Below are positions 1 through 10,189 of a stretch of DNA of 64,000 nucleotides, one piece after another. The stretch lies in contig OX442315.1 in the NCBI GenBank assembly GCA_949358305.1, positions 31,770,427 through 31,834,426 of the forward strand, written 5' to 3'. The DNA is from Strigamia acuminata. Its lineage: Eukaryota > Arthropoda > Chilopoda > Geophilomorpha > Linotaeniidae. Below the pieces are notes generated by a model. The model did no database searches. It had not been told where the DNA came from and saw only the letters and a program-made list of their open reading frames with translations. Every line of letters begins with the position of its first letter. Positions within the stretch are counted from its first letter, which is position 1. The translations under genes were made by a program, and so were the position numbers.

Positions 1-480
1 TTTTTGCAAGTAATTACAAAGTTCAATAGCGCGCTAGACTTTTATTTTTCAGAAAGACTCTGTCTTTGAACTAAAATTTCACATATTAATGAAGAGTGTC
101 CTCCTGGGCCCTTTTTGGGCAGGCACAAAGTTCAAAGTCAACATAATATTGATTACGGTATTTGGAAATAATGGGTCAAAACTGTCGATATGGATTTATG
201 TTGATAGTTGAACCTCTTATTTTGACTTAAAAATTAAAATAAACTATTTTATCCTATCGATAAATATATTCTTTTGTTAATTATTGTAGAGGAAATGCTG
301 AAAAAGTTATTTACTTTTAAATTTTGCATAATACAAGTAGGAAATATACAAATATACTTTTAGACCAAAATTAATTTTTATTAACCCTAATGAATTTGTG
401 ATACAAATGTCCAATTCAAGGTTTTCATTTATTTTCTAAAATTCTTATGGTTTTAGATGGTGCCTGTGTTGTGTATTCCA
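1..480 (-). other. Duplicated 5' flank of an off-window factor B-like paralogue
   Basis: This stretch aligns base for base, with small indels, to the region just upstream of the factor B-like start codon at 10189 (about 10188-10690). Shared phrases include 'aaagttcaatagcgcgctag' against 'aaagttcaatgctgtgctag', 'ggcaggcacaaagttcaaag' against 'ggcaggtacaaagttcaaag', and the 'ccaattcaaggttttcatt' block near 410-430. The homologous start codon would fall at or just left of position 1, so a paralogue transcribed leftwards probably begins at the window edge. That a gene exists there is inference; the flank homology is visible. Confidence 0.65.
300..475. repeat. Segment present in three copies (also ~10500-10680 and ~11110-11280)
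   Basis: A ~170-bp AT-rich segment containing 'gaccaaaattaatttttatt' and 'ttttagatggtgcc' occurs here, upstream of the factor B-like gene (10500-10680), and again just downstream of the EIF3G stop codon (11110-11280). The first two copies fit the tandem gene duplication. The third copy shows that the block also behaves as an independent dispersed repeat. Confidence 0.6.
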
Positions 481-1696
481 ACTCACCATTTCGGATATCT
501 TAACAGAGACATGTTGTAAGCAACGTTGACAATAATGTATTGTTGGTTGCTAGGTTGCTATCACCTAGCAACCTCGAGACGCTAAACAAGAATTTGTCAC
601 GTAATTTCGTCTCGATCAGCACAAGGCGAGGTGAACAGCAAGATTTTGCTATTCGACATGTTGTCACAGATTATTTCTGTAATGCTGTGTTCGTTTTTCA
701 CGTTATTTAATTCGGGTTTGATTTCCAAAAGGTTGATTGATTTCATAAACACGAATTAACACATCCGCAAATTTCTCAGCAGGTTTGAATTCTCTGAAAA
801 ATGATCCATTAATTTTTTTACGCCATTTTAGGCCTAGAGACTTATAGGCCTAGTTCGAATTGAATTTTCTTCTGTATTTCTTTAGTTATGTGGCGGTTGA
901 GTATTTATTTGGCAAGAATATTATTTGATGCGCCTTTTGGAGCGTTTTGGTGTTTTTTCAAAGTTTGGTTTTAATTTTTCATTTGAAATTGAATTTGTCT
1001 TGCGAGAGTTTAGTTTGGGATTTGATTTCTGAAACCTGGTTTTAATTTTCAAAGTGGTCAGTGGTTCAGAGGATGGTCATACACTTCAAAATTAACATTT
1101 TCAAGCAAAAAAAAAATTATTTTTAGATGGAAAAAATGCATTTGCGGATGGGTTTTGCAGGTGTACTAACATGCCATCAATTTATTGTTTAATTTTCATA
1201 TTTCTGTATACGAATTTCTGTTTTTATATTTCTTGAGTAGTAGCACGAAGAATACTTATGGCAAAAATTGGGGTGTAGTTCTTAATCTCTTTCTTGCTTT
1301 ATATTGCCACATGGGCTGACATTCAAACTAATGATTTATGAAGAATTTCAAAGGAACTGGATTAAGATTAGATTCTGGTGTTATTCTATCCTATTTTTGC
1401 TACTTTTATTTAACGTATAAAATTTTCTAAGTTAAAAATCTAGAAAGTCCTTAAACTTCTTTGAACTAATGTATATGACACAATGTGGTGGGAAATCCTA
1501 AAGTTGCAAAATCACTGCACAGTGCACTGATGGTCTGTTGACATCATGCTAAAACGAAAATTGTGTAATACCATTTCTCTTCTTTCACTTGAAGTGCTAG
1601 CAATGATGTCTTTTTCACTTTCTGTCTTTTTTGTTCTTGGCTTGGGTTTTTTTCTTGTTTCCGAGGTTTCAATTTAGCTTATCGTGTTTTTCTCAG
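481..1696. other. Non-coding stretch with one weak signal-peptide-like exon
   Basis: No conserved gene is seen. An ATG at 658 opens a short frame encoding a hydrophobic leader (MLSQIISVMLCSFF...), ending at a weak GT near 717. It could be the first exon of a secreted protein joined to the open exon at 1697-2011, but I could not build a phase-consistent chain between them. Copies of a dispersed repeat lie near 1376-1567. Confidence 0.3.
1376..1567. repeat. Dispersed repeat, copies also at 2210-2405 and 5552-5632
   Basis: The block beginning 'ctggtgttattctatcctat' and running through 'gggaaatcctaaagttgcaa' to 'catgctaaaacg' is repeated in the same orientation at 2210-2405. A shortened copy lies at 5552-5632. 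Divergence is moderate and there is no open frame, so this is an old non-coding interspersed repeat of unknown class. Confidence 0.65.
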
Positions 1697-2011
1697 ATTT
1701 GGCTGAATGCAGATTTTTCTTCGCCCACTTTTCCCGTGCAACCTCAAACCTACCTGTTTTCCAAATATGCTTTCCAAAACCTCAAATGTTCCTTGGGCGG
1801 AAAAAATGCATATCTGTTGCCTGAACCTCGTCACGCCTATGTTGTAGTAGAATATACAGCAATTGACGGTTTCGACAATTTCTGGTTCTTTCTGTTGAGA
1901 ACAGTGGAAAACAGCTCATTAGTACAGCTTGATGACGGCAGCCATGAAACAAGCTGTCGTGATCCGACTTGGTGGTTAAATTATTCGGTTATTGAGAAAT
2001 ACGAGAAATGA
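1697..2011 (+). CDS. Unassigned open exon, possible C-terminal exon of a secreted protein
   Basis: After a good acceptor ('ttttctcag' ending at 1696) the plus strand stays open for about 104 codons to a TGA. The translated residues look protein-like: mixed composition, paired aromatics (NFWFF, TWWLNY), two cysteines and possible N-glycosylation sites (NSS, NYS). I do not recognise a family. A signal-peptide-like start at 658 could belong to the same gene, but the link is unproven. It could be a chance frame or a decayed exon. Confidence 0.3.
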   Translation: MWLNADFSSPTFPVQPQTYLFSKYAFQNLKCSLGGKNAYLLPEPRHAYVVVEYTAIDGFDNFWFFLLRTVENSSLVQLDDGSHETSCRDPTWWLNYSVIEKYEK

Positions 2012-2855
2012 AATATCTTTATTAACTTCACTAAAACAAATTATACAATATAACTTGCTGGTCTCGGATCCTATCGGTGAATACGATTCGATGCTAGAAT
2101 AGTCGACTAGACTGTACAGACTATTCAGACACGCGCTCTGTTTTACTTGTTTTGTTGGTTTTGGCTTTGGTTTTAATGTGTCTTCTCCTTTTCATTGCTC
2201 AATTTGTGTACTGGTGTTATTCTATCCTATCTTTTCTATACACGGTATAGAATTTTCTAAGTAAAAAATCTAGAAACTTTTTAAACTTTTTCGAATTAAT
2301 GTATATGGCACATAATGTGTTGGGAAATCCTAAAGTTGCAAAATCGCTGCAGAGTGCACTGACGGTCTACAAGTATCGACATTATGCTAAAATGTAAGTT
2401 GTGAACACATCTTACAGTGTCTTTGCAAACAAAATACAGAACAAAGAATAGACACACAGCAAACAGCACTGAAAATTATTTTTCTGTTAAACGCTCGTTC
2501 AGAAGAATGTCTGTTAATTTGAAAATGATTAAAAATTTGATAAAATTAATCAATATAATTCCGAAAAACAATTTTATTCTATTCTATCTGTTCTATCTAT
2601 TCTATCCTTTAGCTGCTTGTAGTGAATTATTATTTTGTAATTACTGTACAGTTCTGTCAAACACTTGAATTGTAAATTTGATTAGTATGTGGATAAGATG
2701 TTTCTTCTTTTTGCTTCTTGTAGTTACTTGATAAGTCCTTGATAATAACTATTACATCGCACTATTGGCCTCAACAGTCAATAACCATGATCCAATACCC
2801 ATCAAACTAAATTTCTAAAACAACAAACAAAAATTTCCAAGAAATATTTCTTTTA

Positions 2856-3423
2856 CAGTCGAAACTCTTTATAACGAATCGCAAGGGACCGGACGAATCG
2901 ATTCGTTATAACGAGAATTCGTTAAATCGAATTAGGTGAAAAAATCAAATTTTAGCACCAACCACTATTTTTTTGTAAACCTTGATTACCACTTGCAAGT
3001 TTCATGTTAATTTTATCCCGATTCCTTAAAATTGTTGGAAATTGTAGAACGGGACAAATTAAACTCCTCTGCTACAATTGAGGGCTTCTTGCCATTGTCA
3101 ATGGCATCAATAATGTTCAGCTTGTCGTAAATCAAAATTGCCTTTCATTTGGCAGCCATTTTCATTTTCCTTTGTTTTCTAAATATGGGCATTGGATGTT
3201 GTGAGTGATGTGATCAATTTTGAAAATTCGTTGTAACGAGAGCTTATGGGTATTATAGTGTACCTGAAATCTGTTTGTTATAACGAATAATTCGTTATAT
3301 CGAAATTAGTTATAACGAAAATATTTAACATGGTGTTCTATGGCTGGCCAACCAAGTCATATTCAACAATTCGTTATAGCGATAATTCGTTATATCGCGA
3401 TTCGTTATAAAGAGTTTCAACTG
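2856..3423. mobile_element. Deleted pogo/Tigger-like DNA transposon, TA target duplication
   Basis: The 568-bp element is bounded by inverted repeats starting CAGTCGAAACTCTTTATAACG and ending with the complement, flanked by TA on both sides (2854-2855, 3424-3425). On the minus strand, roughly 3005-3165, a decayed frame reads like the N-terminal CENP-B type helix-turn-helix of pogo transposases (motifs YDKLNIIDAIDNGKKPS and EEFNLSRSTIS), interrupted by stops. The catalytic domain is gone, so it is non-autonomous. A 161-bp derivative of the same family lies at 48223-48383. Confidence 0.8.
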
Positions 3424-3429
3424 TATTCT

Positions 3430-3760
3430 AAGCAGAGAAAAAGTTTCTTATCCCTGGACGGGCCACCGATTGTATTAATGGTTTTATGGCCTTTAGTCAG
3501 TCTAGGGGTCAGTTTCTCATGTTTCTCCTAATTGAGAAGTTGTGCCAATTTCTTTTTATTGCCGAAAATTATACACACGCAGGAAAAAAGGCTAAACTCA
3601 AGGTGAACGAGGCAAGCTGTATGAGGTCATGTTTAATAAACTAAACTATGAAATACATTTGGTTGTACAGTAAAAAAATAATTATACATCTATAGACGAA
3701 AAGTAGTATTCTATCTATTCTATCACCGGTGAAAGATCTATAAAATTTTTCTTAAGTCTT
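3430..3760. repeat. Dispersed repeat shared (inverted) with 26820-26935
   Basis: About 3555-3645, with 'ttttattgccgaaaattata', 'cacacgcaggaaaaaag' and 'aaggtgaacgaggcaagctg', is the reverse complement of about 26826-26930, apart from a short indel. There is no gene. The remainder is AT-rich DNA leading into 'ctattctatc' repeats. Confidence 0.65.
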
Positions 3761-3904
3761 CTTCACTCACTACGCTCTTGTCTTTCCCGCTTTCTTCTAC
3801 TGCTGCGTTTCCGCTTTCTTCTGCCCTCCACTTTTGCGACCGCTTGGTTGAATTCAGTCAAACGATCCATTGCTAATAATTTGATAAAATTGAACAAAAA
3901 ATAA

Positions 3905-4022
3905 GAAAAACAATTGTATTCTAATCTATCTAATCTATCTAATCTATCCATTCTATTTATTCTATCTATTCTATCTAATCTATCTAGTCTATCTATTTTA
4001 TATATTCTATCTATTGTATCAC
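3905..4022. repeat. TCTATCTAA-type microsatellite, second array at 4820-4922
   Basis: Runs of 'tctaatctatc' and 'tctattctatc' make an imperfect short tandem repeat. The same array recurs at 4820-4922, and both arrays are followed immediately by the same single-copy-looking block (4020-4290 and 4921-5175). Array plus flank was therefore duplicated together. Confidence 0.8.
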
Positions 4023-4112
4023 TGGCAGTGAAGGTAACCTTTAAAGTAACTTTTAAAAATAAATTAATTTTAACTTAGTTTTTAAACATTTTTAAATATA
4101 CCAGTAAATACT

Positions 4113-4334
4113 TTATTGCAAAAAAAAGATGGAAAAACTTTGTCTGAAGTTGACTTCTGACAGAAACTGATCAATAACTTGCGCTCGAGCCCTGCAAGCG
4201 GCTACTCGGTCATTTCCTGGTTTGTCAGCAGGTACGGCAGCAGCAACCTCAACCGGAGCAGTCATGCGAGCAAAGCGAACGAGAATATTGACAAGCATTC
4301 TCAAATAAAAATAAGTAGCAATCTTCCTGGCCAT
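4113..4334 (-). CDS. Small duplicated open frame with adjacent poly(A) signal (uncertain)
   Basis: The minus strand holds an open frame containing MTAPVEVAAAVPAD and VAACRARAQVIDQFLSEVNF, ending at TAA with AATAAA directly beyond the stop. A second copy at about 5025-5175 keeps the same frame open with several residue substitutions (for example RAR to SAW, F to L). Retention of the frame in both copies is suggestive of coding. Upstream on the same strand (4519-4797) an open frame carries a hydrophobic helix (IIFVSFICILLIIQLIF) that might be an earlier exon. No family is recognised. It could instead be part of an uncharacterised repeat. Confidence 0.3.
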   Translation of the reverse strand: MARKIATYFYLRMLVNILVRFARMTAPVEVAAAVPADKPGNDRVAACRARAQVIDQFLSEVNFRQSFSIFFLQ

Positions 4335-4499
4335 GTCACATTTTTGTCACACGTACCTTAGGGAAAAATGGCGGGTCATGTGAAAATTACAATTTGAAAC
4401 GTAGTGGAATACTTGGCTACAGGTAGAACTAGGAGGGAGTTTAACCGTATGATAACAGTACATAAGTCTCGCTTTCTGTATTCGCATATTCTTTTTGGA
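4308..4499. repeat. 190-bp near-identical repeat, second copy at 13129-13313
   Basis: From 'gtagcaatcttcctggccat' to 'ttcgcatattctttttgga' the two copies differ at only a few positions, so the duplication is recent. The second copy sits in the 5' region of the first NTMT1 gene, ending about 65 bp before its ATG. It has no coding content that I can support. Confidence 0.8.
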
Positions 4500-5179
4500 G
4501 TATTCTTTTAGCAGCTTTTCAGTGCATTTTATGAATAAGACTCTGTCCTTTGTACTCAGAGCTCTTTGCACAGGACATTACTTGACAAATATTTGTGAAA
4601 ATAAGTTGAATAATTAAGAGAATGCAAATAAACGATACAAATATAATAGCCCGTTTGTACACTGAAAGTAATTCAGCTAAAATATCTTGATAGATTACAA
4701 CGATTGGCGGAACAGCAACTGCTGCTCTGTTTCCGTCTACACCATTTAATGCTATGTTTCCGTTTCCGTTTCCGTTTCCGTCAGGAGGATAGATCACGAC
4801 GTTTTCGACAGCAGCGTTAATCTATTCTATTCATTCTGTCTAATCTATTTAATCTATCTAACCTATTTAATCTATCTAATCTATTTAATCTATCTATTCT
4901 ATCTAATCTATCTATTGTATCACTGGCAGTGAAGGTAACCTTTAAAGTAACTTTTAAACATTTTAAACATTTTTAAATATACCAGTAAATACTTTATTGC
5001 AAAAAAAAGATGGAAAAACATTGTCTGAAGTTGACTTCCGACAGTAACTGATCAATTGCTTGCGCCCAAGCACTGCAAGCGGCTACTCTGTCATTTCCTG
5101 GTCCGTCAGCAGGTACAGCAGCAGCAACCTCAACCGGAGCAGTCATGCGAGCGAAGCGAACGAGAATATTGATTTCTTA

Positions 5180-6020
5180 CTTCTTAACTATTTATGAAAT
5201 GATCTACTAAATAGTAAAAAAAGTCATCCTATTCTTACTGTCTATTCCTAGCCTAAGTTTATCTGAAAAGCAACAAAATCCAGATTTTTAGAGCAACTGA
5301 TGATTTATTCCAACAGTAAAATACAATGAATGGCTATTGAAATTCATACGCAACTTCTATTAACAGGCATGTTTTGCCAATGACAGATGACTTGAAAATA
5401 GTTTAGAAATTTGATAAAATGCCAACAACTGGTGACTAGAACGATGAGTTACCAAAATCAAAATCATACAAGCGGCGCTGATAGGGCTAGCTGAAGTTCT
5501 GAAGTTATGCTAATACGAAACACTGTTGGGGTTACATACCCAAAAATACAATTGCTCAATTTGTGCACTGGTGTTATTCTATCCTATTTTTGCTATTCGA
5601 CACGGTATAAAATTTTCTGAATAAAAATCTGCACTACCCCATTTCAATCCAGAAACATAGTCATTTGTAGTATATTAAGACTATTACTTAATTTGACAGC
5701 AATTAAAATGTCTGTCTTGTTAGCTTCTGAAGTTGTTAATACTAAACAGTGTTGCGGTTTATATACCCCAAAATACAATAATCTGCCTGTAATATGCTCA
5801 TTCTGCATTGATTGAGTGAAAAAGAAAATCTGTAGTGATGGTGCCAGCGGGTTCCGTCTCGGCTAGTTGCCAGCCTGCGGTTTCTGCCTTTGCTAAATGC
5901 CGGTTGTGACAAATTCTGGTGCTTTTTGCCACCGACAAAGGTGAGCTGGTCATTGGAACAGCTTGTCCGCAGGTGAGCTGGTCATCGGAACAGCTTGTCC
6001 GCAGCCTAACCTAACCTAAT
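5180..6020. other. Intergenic repeats: 32-bp direct duplication and CCTAA run
   Basis: No gene is seen. A 32-bp unit 'aggtgagctggtcat(t/c)gg...' is present twice head to tail (about 5939-5970 and 5971-6002). It is followed by CCTAACCTAACCTAA (about 6005-6018), which matches the arthropod TTAGG telomere unit but is only an interstitial run here. Confidence 0.6.
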
Positions 6021-6024
6021 CCAC

Positions 6025-6137
6025 CAGGGCTGGACTGGGAACAAATTTATGGCCGGGAAATCTGGGTGTCCGGGCCACAATTAATGAAGTCGGGACAGGC
6101 CACAGCAGCCACGGGCCACCGGGCCAGTCCAGCACTG
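6025..6137. mobile_element. hAT-type MITE with perfect 8-bp target duplication
   Basis: A 113-bp element has inverted ends CAGGGCTGGACTGG and CCAGTCCAGCACTG and is flanked by the identical 8-bp sequence TAATCCAC (6017-6024 and 6138-6145). End sequence and TSD length are those of hAT non-autonomous elements. It inserted next to the 3' end of the factor B-like pseudogene fragment. Confidence 0.9.
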
Positions 6138-6145
6138 TAATCCAC

Positions 6146-6527
6146 TCATAATACAAACTGATTCTGACAAAAAAGCCAATTTATTCTCAAGATTGCAACT
6201 TCTTCCTCTCACGCTCTTCATTCACCGTTAACCAACCAGTCATCGTCAACTGATGGTCTGCGCGAGTTGACACACTTTCCACTATTAAAAATAAAAATTG
6301 AATCAATTGATTCTACCTGTTAATTGCGATAAATACCTTTTGGTACACACACGGTGCGTACGTGGTCATTGAATTCAGCGATATCGTTCAATTTAATAAG
6401 GGCTAGGTCATCTTGGATCGTGTCAAAGGTGAAATGCTCATTTATGTGAATCTCTTTGGCATAAAAGTACTGTTCGGTACCACTGTCTTTTGCGAAGTTG
6501 TCCTCACAGAGAATCACATACACCTCT
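6146..6527 (-). pseudogene. Factor B-like pseudogene fragment
   Basis: This ~380-bp block is a close copy of parts of the intact gene to its right. About 6320-6523 matches the protease exon at 8153-8339 (same QDDLALIKLN and HVRTVCVPK codons), 6220-6285 matches the 5' half of the next exon (8020-8097), and 6146-6215 matches the end of the last exon and 3' flank (7655-7730). About 300 bp between the last two are missing, fusing two exons out of register. No upstream exons are present. It is a remnant of a tandem duplication. Confidence 0.85.
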
Positions 6528-7619
6528 TCAACAATTGTTTTTTTTTTTTAAATTCAAGAATGCATGAATGCAGTGTACCGACAAGACGTATTTGGCTTGC
6601 AGCAAGGTAAAGTGTTGACCACTACAACAGCTTTCCATCTGCAGTCAGCGGACCAATTGTCGTGGTTGCATGCAGAACAGTCCAGTGCCAGGGGACCAGC
6701 CAGTCGTGGTTTAGCCAAGTCGTCGCGTCCTGGTGAATAGGATGGTGTGTTTCAAGCTGTCCCGCAGTATCCGCGGGCCAGTAATGCACAATCATTCTGT
6801 AGTCAGAAGCACCTTTGCCACTTGTCGTAATTGTGGTCGCATTGGAGACATATTGGTGGTATGTCCCTCTGCCCCTGGGTCTCAAGGCCTCAGTCAACCA
6901 TATCAGGCAAGCCACCATGCCCATGTATTATATTGAGCTGGTAGACTCCAAGATCCTGCATGGTTAGATTCTCTAATACCTTTGGACCTTTCTCCAGTTT
7001 TGTCAGTGTCTCTTCAGCATTACACCAGTGCCCCTAGTGGTGCTGCAGTGAGTTACAGTGCAAGTGGTCGTCAAGAGCAGTTTCTTCTTGTGGTGCTCAT
7101 CAAGAGAATAGTGTGAATGTGAATTCGATTCAAGATAGCGCAATGTGTTACATTGTTTCGGATAAGTGTTTTTAACCGCGGATCACCATCGCTGCGTAAG
7201 TCAACAAGTTTGGCGCCATTTTCCAACTGGATCTGAGTTCACGGTCATTGGATCATCCACGAATCATTCTACCTGGGGATGGTCACATACTGTATTATGT
7301 TGCGTTTGTACCTCGCACGGTACAAGTGGCCACTACTTGTACGTTCTGTTGCAACAACAGCAAGAGTGGCAAAGGACTGAACAATATATTTCTTGATGTA
7401 ATTTTTATTTTAGGCTCGAGCTTATCACGAATAATTAGGTTTCATTGCCGAAAGAAATAAATATGCGTTGAATTTTCGGCAATTAAACAAACAATTCGAG
7501 TCGACTTTCCAGCTAAGAACTCAATTATTCTGAGGTGTAGTGAAATAAAAGCACGAACAGGCTTGTTTTGTTATTGGTTTAAGGATAAAAGCGCGAAATT
7601 TTTTTTTATTGTGAATATA
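6528..7619. other. GC-richer patch with possible retroelement gag remnant
   Basis: About 6610-7350 is visibly richer in GC than its surroundings. A short plus-strand frame (6733-6936) includes a zinc-knuckle-like string, CRNCGRIGDILVVCP, in which the expected histidine is aspartate, as in a decayed CCHC motif of a retrotransposon gag. No reverse transcriptase, protease or clear LTR pair was seen. The minus strand is also open over 6622-6924 but unrecognised. Retroelement origin is a weak inference. Confidence 0.3.
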
Positions 7620-10189
7620 TTACACATGTTCTTTAATACAATCCGCTGTCATGTCTATAATCCAATCATAATACAAACTGATTCTGACGAAAAAAGCCAA
7701 TTTATTCTCAAGATTGCAACCTCTTCCTCTGGAAGCCAAGCCGATTAATTCAGTTGGTTCATTGGCGGTGGTAAGAAGAGAACCGCTGCTGTCCTTACAA
7801 TTCGCCTGATGCTCGCTACTACTCAAAAGAAACATTAAAATGTCATCATATTTATTATTAAACGAACAAGGTGTTAATATTCTTACCCAACACTTGCGGC
7901 TACAGTTGCTTTATCCTTGCATTCTATTGGTCTTTCAAGTTTTGTACCACACTCGTCGATCCCTAGGATTTTTACATCGATTTGGCTCGGTTTTTCGGTT
8001 TTAATTGGCTCATTTTTTAACCGAGAACGCGCTTCATTCACCGTTAACCAACCAGTCATCTTCAACTGATAGTCTGCGCGAGTTGACAAACTTTCCGCTA
8101 ATAAAACAAAAAAAGAGATCAAATGATTCTACATGTTAATTGCGATAAATACCTTTTGGTACACACACGGTGCGTACGTGGTCATTGAATTCAGCGATAT
8201 CGTTCAATTTAATAAGGGCTAGGTCATCTTGTATCGTGTCAGAGGTGAAATGCTCATTTATGTGAATCTCTTTAGCATAAAAGTACTGTTCAGTACCACT
8301 GTCTTTTGCGAGGTTATCCTCACCGAGAATCACATACACCTATTGAACAAATGTTTTTTAAATATTAAAAGAATAAATGAAATAACGAGAATAACAAGAA
8401 TTTTTTTACATCAATCTCTTTGACAAGTTGCAGATTCTTGTGGAGACAAGAAGCCGTTGTCAACACCCATTGACTACAAATTAAAGCTCCACTGCAACTA
8501 AATCGCGAGCCGTCTCCGTCGGCGATGACGATGGATGCCAACCATGGCGTGGCAGCTGATTTAATTGGACCAGGTTTTGCATTTATTGCTTTTTTACCAA
8601 CTTCGGTTAAGTATCCACATTTGTCTAAACTTGGAGGTGGACCTGTAAGGAGATGTTAAATAATAAATAGTCCCAATGTGTATTTTTATCGTTGCGTACT
8701 TGGTGTCGGTTTTTCTCTTATCAGTTTAATCATTTCATCAAAATCATCAAAATCGTCGAGCAAGAAAACATGTTCGGCAAGAGGCGTTGAAGCGACAGTT
8801 CTCAATAGTTCGATGTCAATATCATTTCCGATTCCAATTGCATAAATCTCCACATCTGAAATGAAATTTAAAATATTTAATAAAAAAAATTAATAAAAAG
8901 CACCTAATCCACCTTGTTGTTTTAAATCTGCCACAGCTGTGTGCACTGCTTCCACATCGTTAGGAACACCATCGGACGTTAAGAAAACCGCTTTCTTGGC
9001 TTTTTCTCTAGATAAATGTGTAACAGCAAACTCGACTCTTTCTAAAGCGGCAGCCATATTAGTCGATCCATCGCAAACATCACCACACTGATTTAAAAAT
9101 ATATAAGTAAATTTATTATCAATAATTAATATTAACCGAATTTTATTACTCGAATATTTTCCAATCTTTGCTGAGCTATTTTAGTGGTGCTGACACTTGT
9201 GTCGTCCAATGCTAATATTTCAGTTTGGACATCCCCAAAAGTTAAGATCGATAATCTCGTACCACCCTCTTTAGACGTATCTCCATTCGACACATTAAAT
9301 CTGTCAATCAAGAACTGAGCAAATTGTATTCCTTCTTGAAAATCTGCAGGTGTGATGCTGCTGGATTTATCAAAAACTAAAAATAAATCTAGCCCCAAAA
9401 ATTCAACATCGTATCCAATCTCTTTGTTAAGTTCTAAAAAATAAATTGTACATATAAAATTAGTTAAAACATATTTTTCAGAAAATGAAATACTACTTCC
9501 ACTGGAAATGTTATTCATCTTGTCAAATTGATTGTCGATACGAGTAGCTATTCCAGCAATACTTGGATCGTTTTCTAAAATGATACATTTTAATTTGTAA
9601 TGTTAAATTTGAATAAAACTTTGTTTACTTATGCAATAAGGGTCAACTTCTGTCCATTCATAATTTGCAGGATGACACATGCGATTTGTAGAGCCCTTGA
9701 GGTAGTATCCTTCATCGCAATAATACTGGACAGTTGATCGACCAACAAATGGAGGGAAACCCGTATATTTCCCGTTTTCAATTGGTAATGGAGGCTTACA
9801 ATTTTTCTCTGTGCAAAAAATTAGTTATTTTATTTCGTATGTTGTAATTTTTAATTTTGCCTAAATTTATATACTTGGGAGAAGGCATTCTGGAGCGGGA
9901 TTCGACCAGTTTCCATTTTTACAATAAATGGCTGTCGAAGTACTAAAAATATTTTTTGGATCCGTATAAGTGTAAGGAGGGTTACAGATAACCAACACTT
10001 CATTCTTTTTTCCAATTTTGTAAGTCCCACGTTCAATGAATTGTAATGGTGGACAAGGAGCACCTGTAATTGAAATAATGAGAATTAATAAGAATTAAAA
10101 GTCATTTTAAAAGTCATTCCAATCCATAAATACATACCACCAATTCCATTTGTGAAGACAAATAATAATAGCGTCGTTCTCAACAACAT
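7620..10189 (-). CDS. Complement factor B-like protein with degenerate serine protease domain
   Basis: Eleven exons (10138-10189, 9875-10063, 9629-9808, 9497-9574, 9150-9433, 8904-9087, 8700-8855, 8410-8642, 8153-8339, 7887-8097, 7620-7821) join with consistent phases to about 651 residues. In order: signal peptide (1-17), two CCP/sushi modules (18-80 and 81-140), a von Willebrand A domain with intact MIDAS (D188-x-S190-x-S192, T270, and later TSDG), and a trypsin-like domain (about 375-651). In vertebrates factor B is the secreted protease subunit of the alternative-pathway C3 convertase and has three CCPs; only two are present here. The catalytic histidine of the TAAHC motif reads serine (TTASC, S439). 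The aspartate (D491) is kept and the active-serine loop is degenerate (CKDSSGS, S597). Proteolytic activity is therefore doubtful, so a non-catalytic C3-binding role is possible. The last acceptor has three in-frame options. Confidence 0.88.

Noticed and set aside
6622-6924. Minus-strand 100-codon frame
   Set aside because: No recognisable domain, overlaps a zinc-knuckle-like remnant on the other strand; more likely decayed element sequence.
9132-9518. Reading the factor B vWA exon as one continuous exon from 9574 to 9150
   Set aside because: The frame is open, but a 63-bp in-frame segment (9434-9496) has donor, branch-like and acceptor signals and encodes hydrophobic residues foreign to the domain; the spliced form fits better, though retention would not break the frame.
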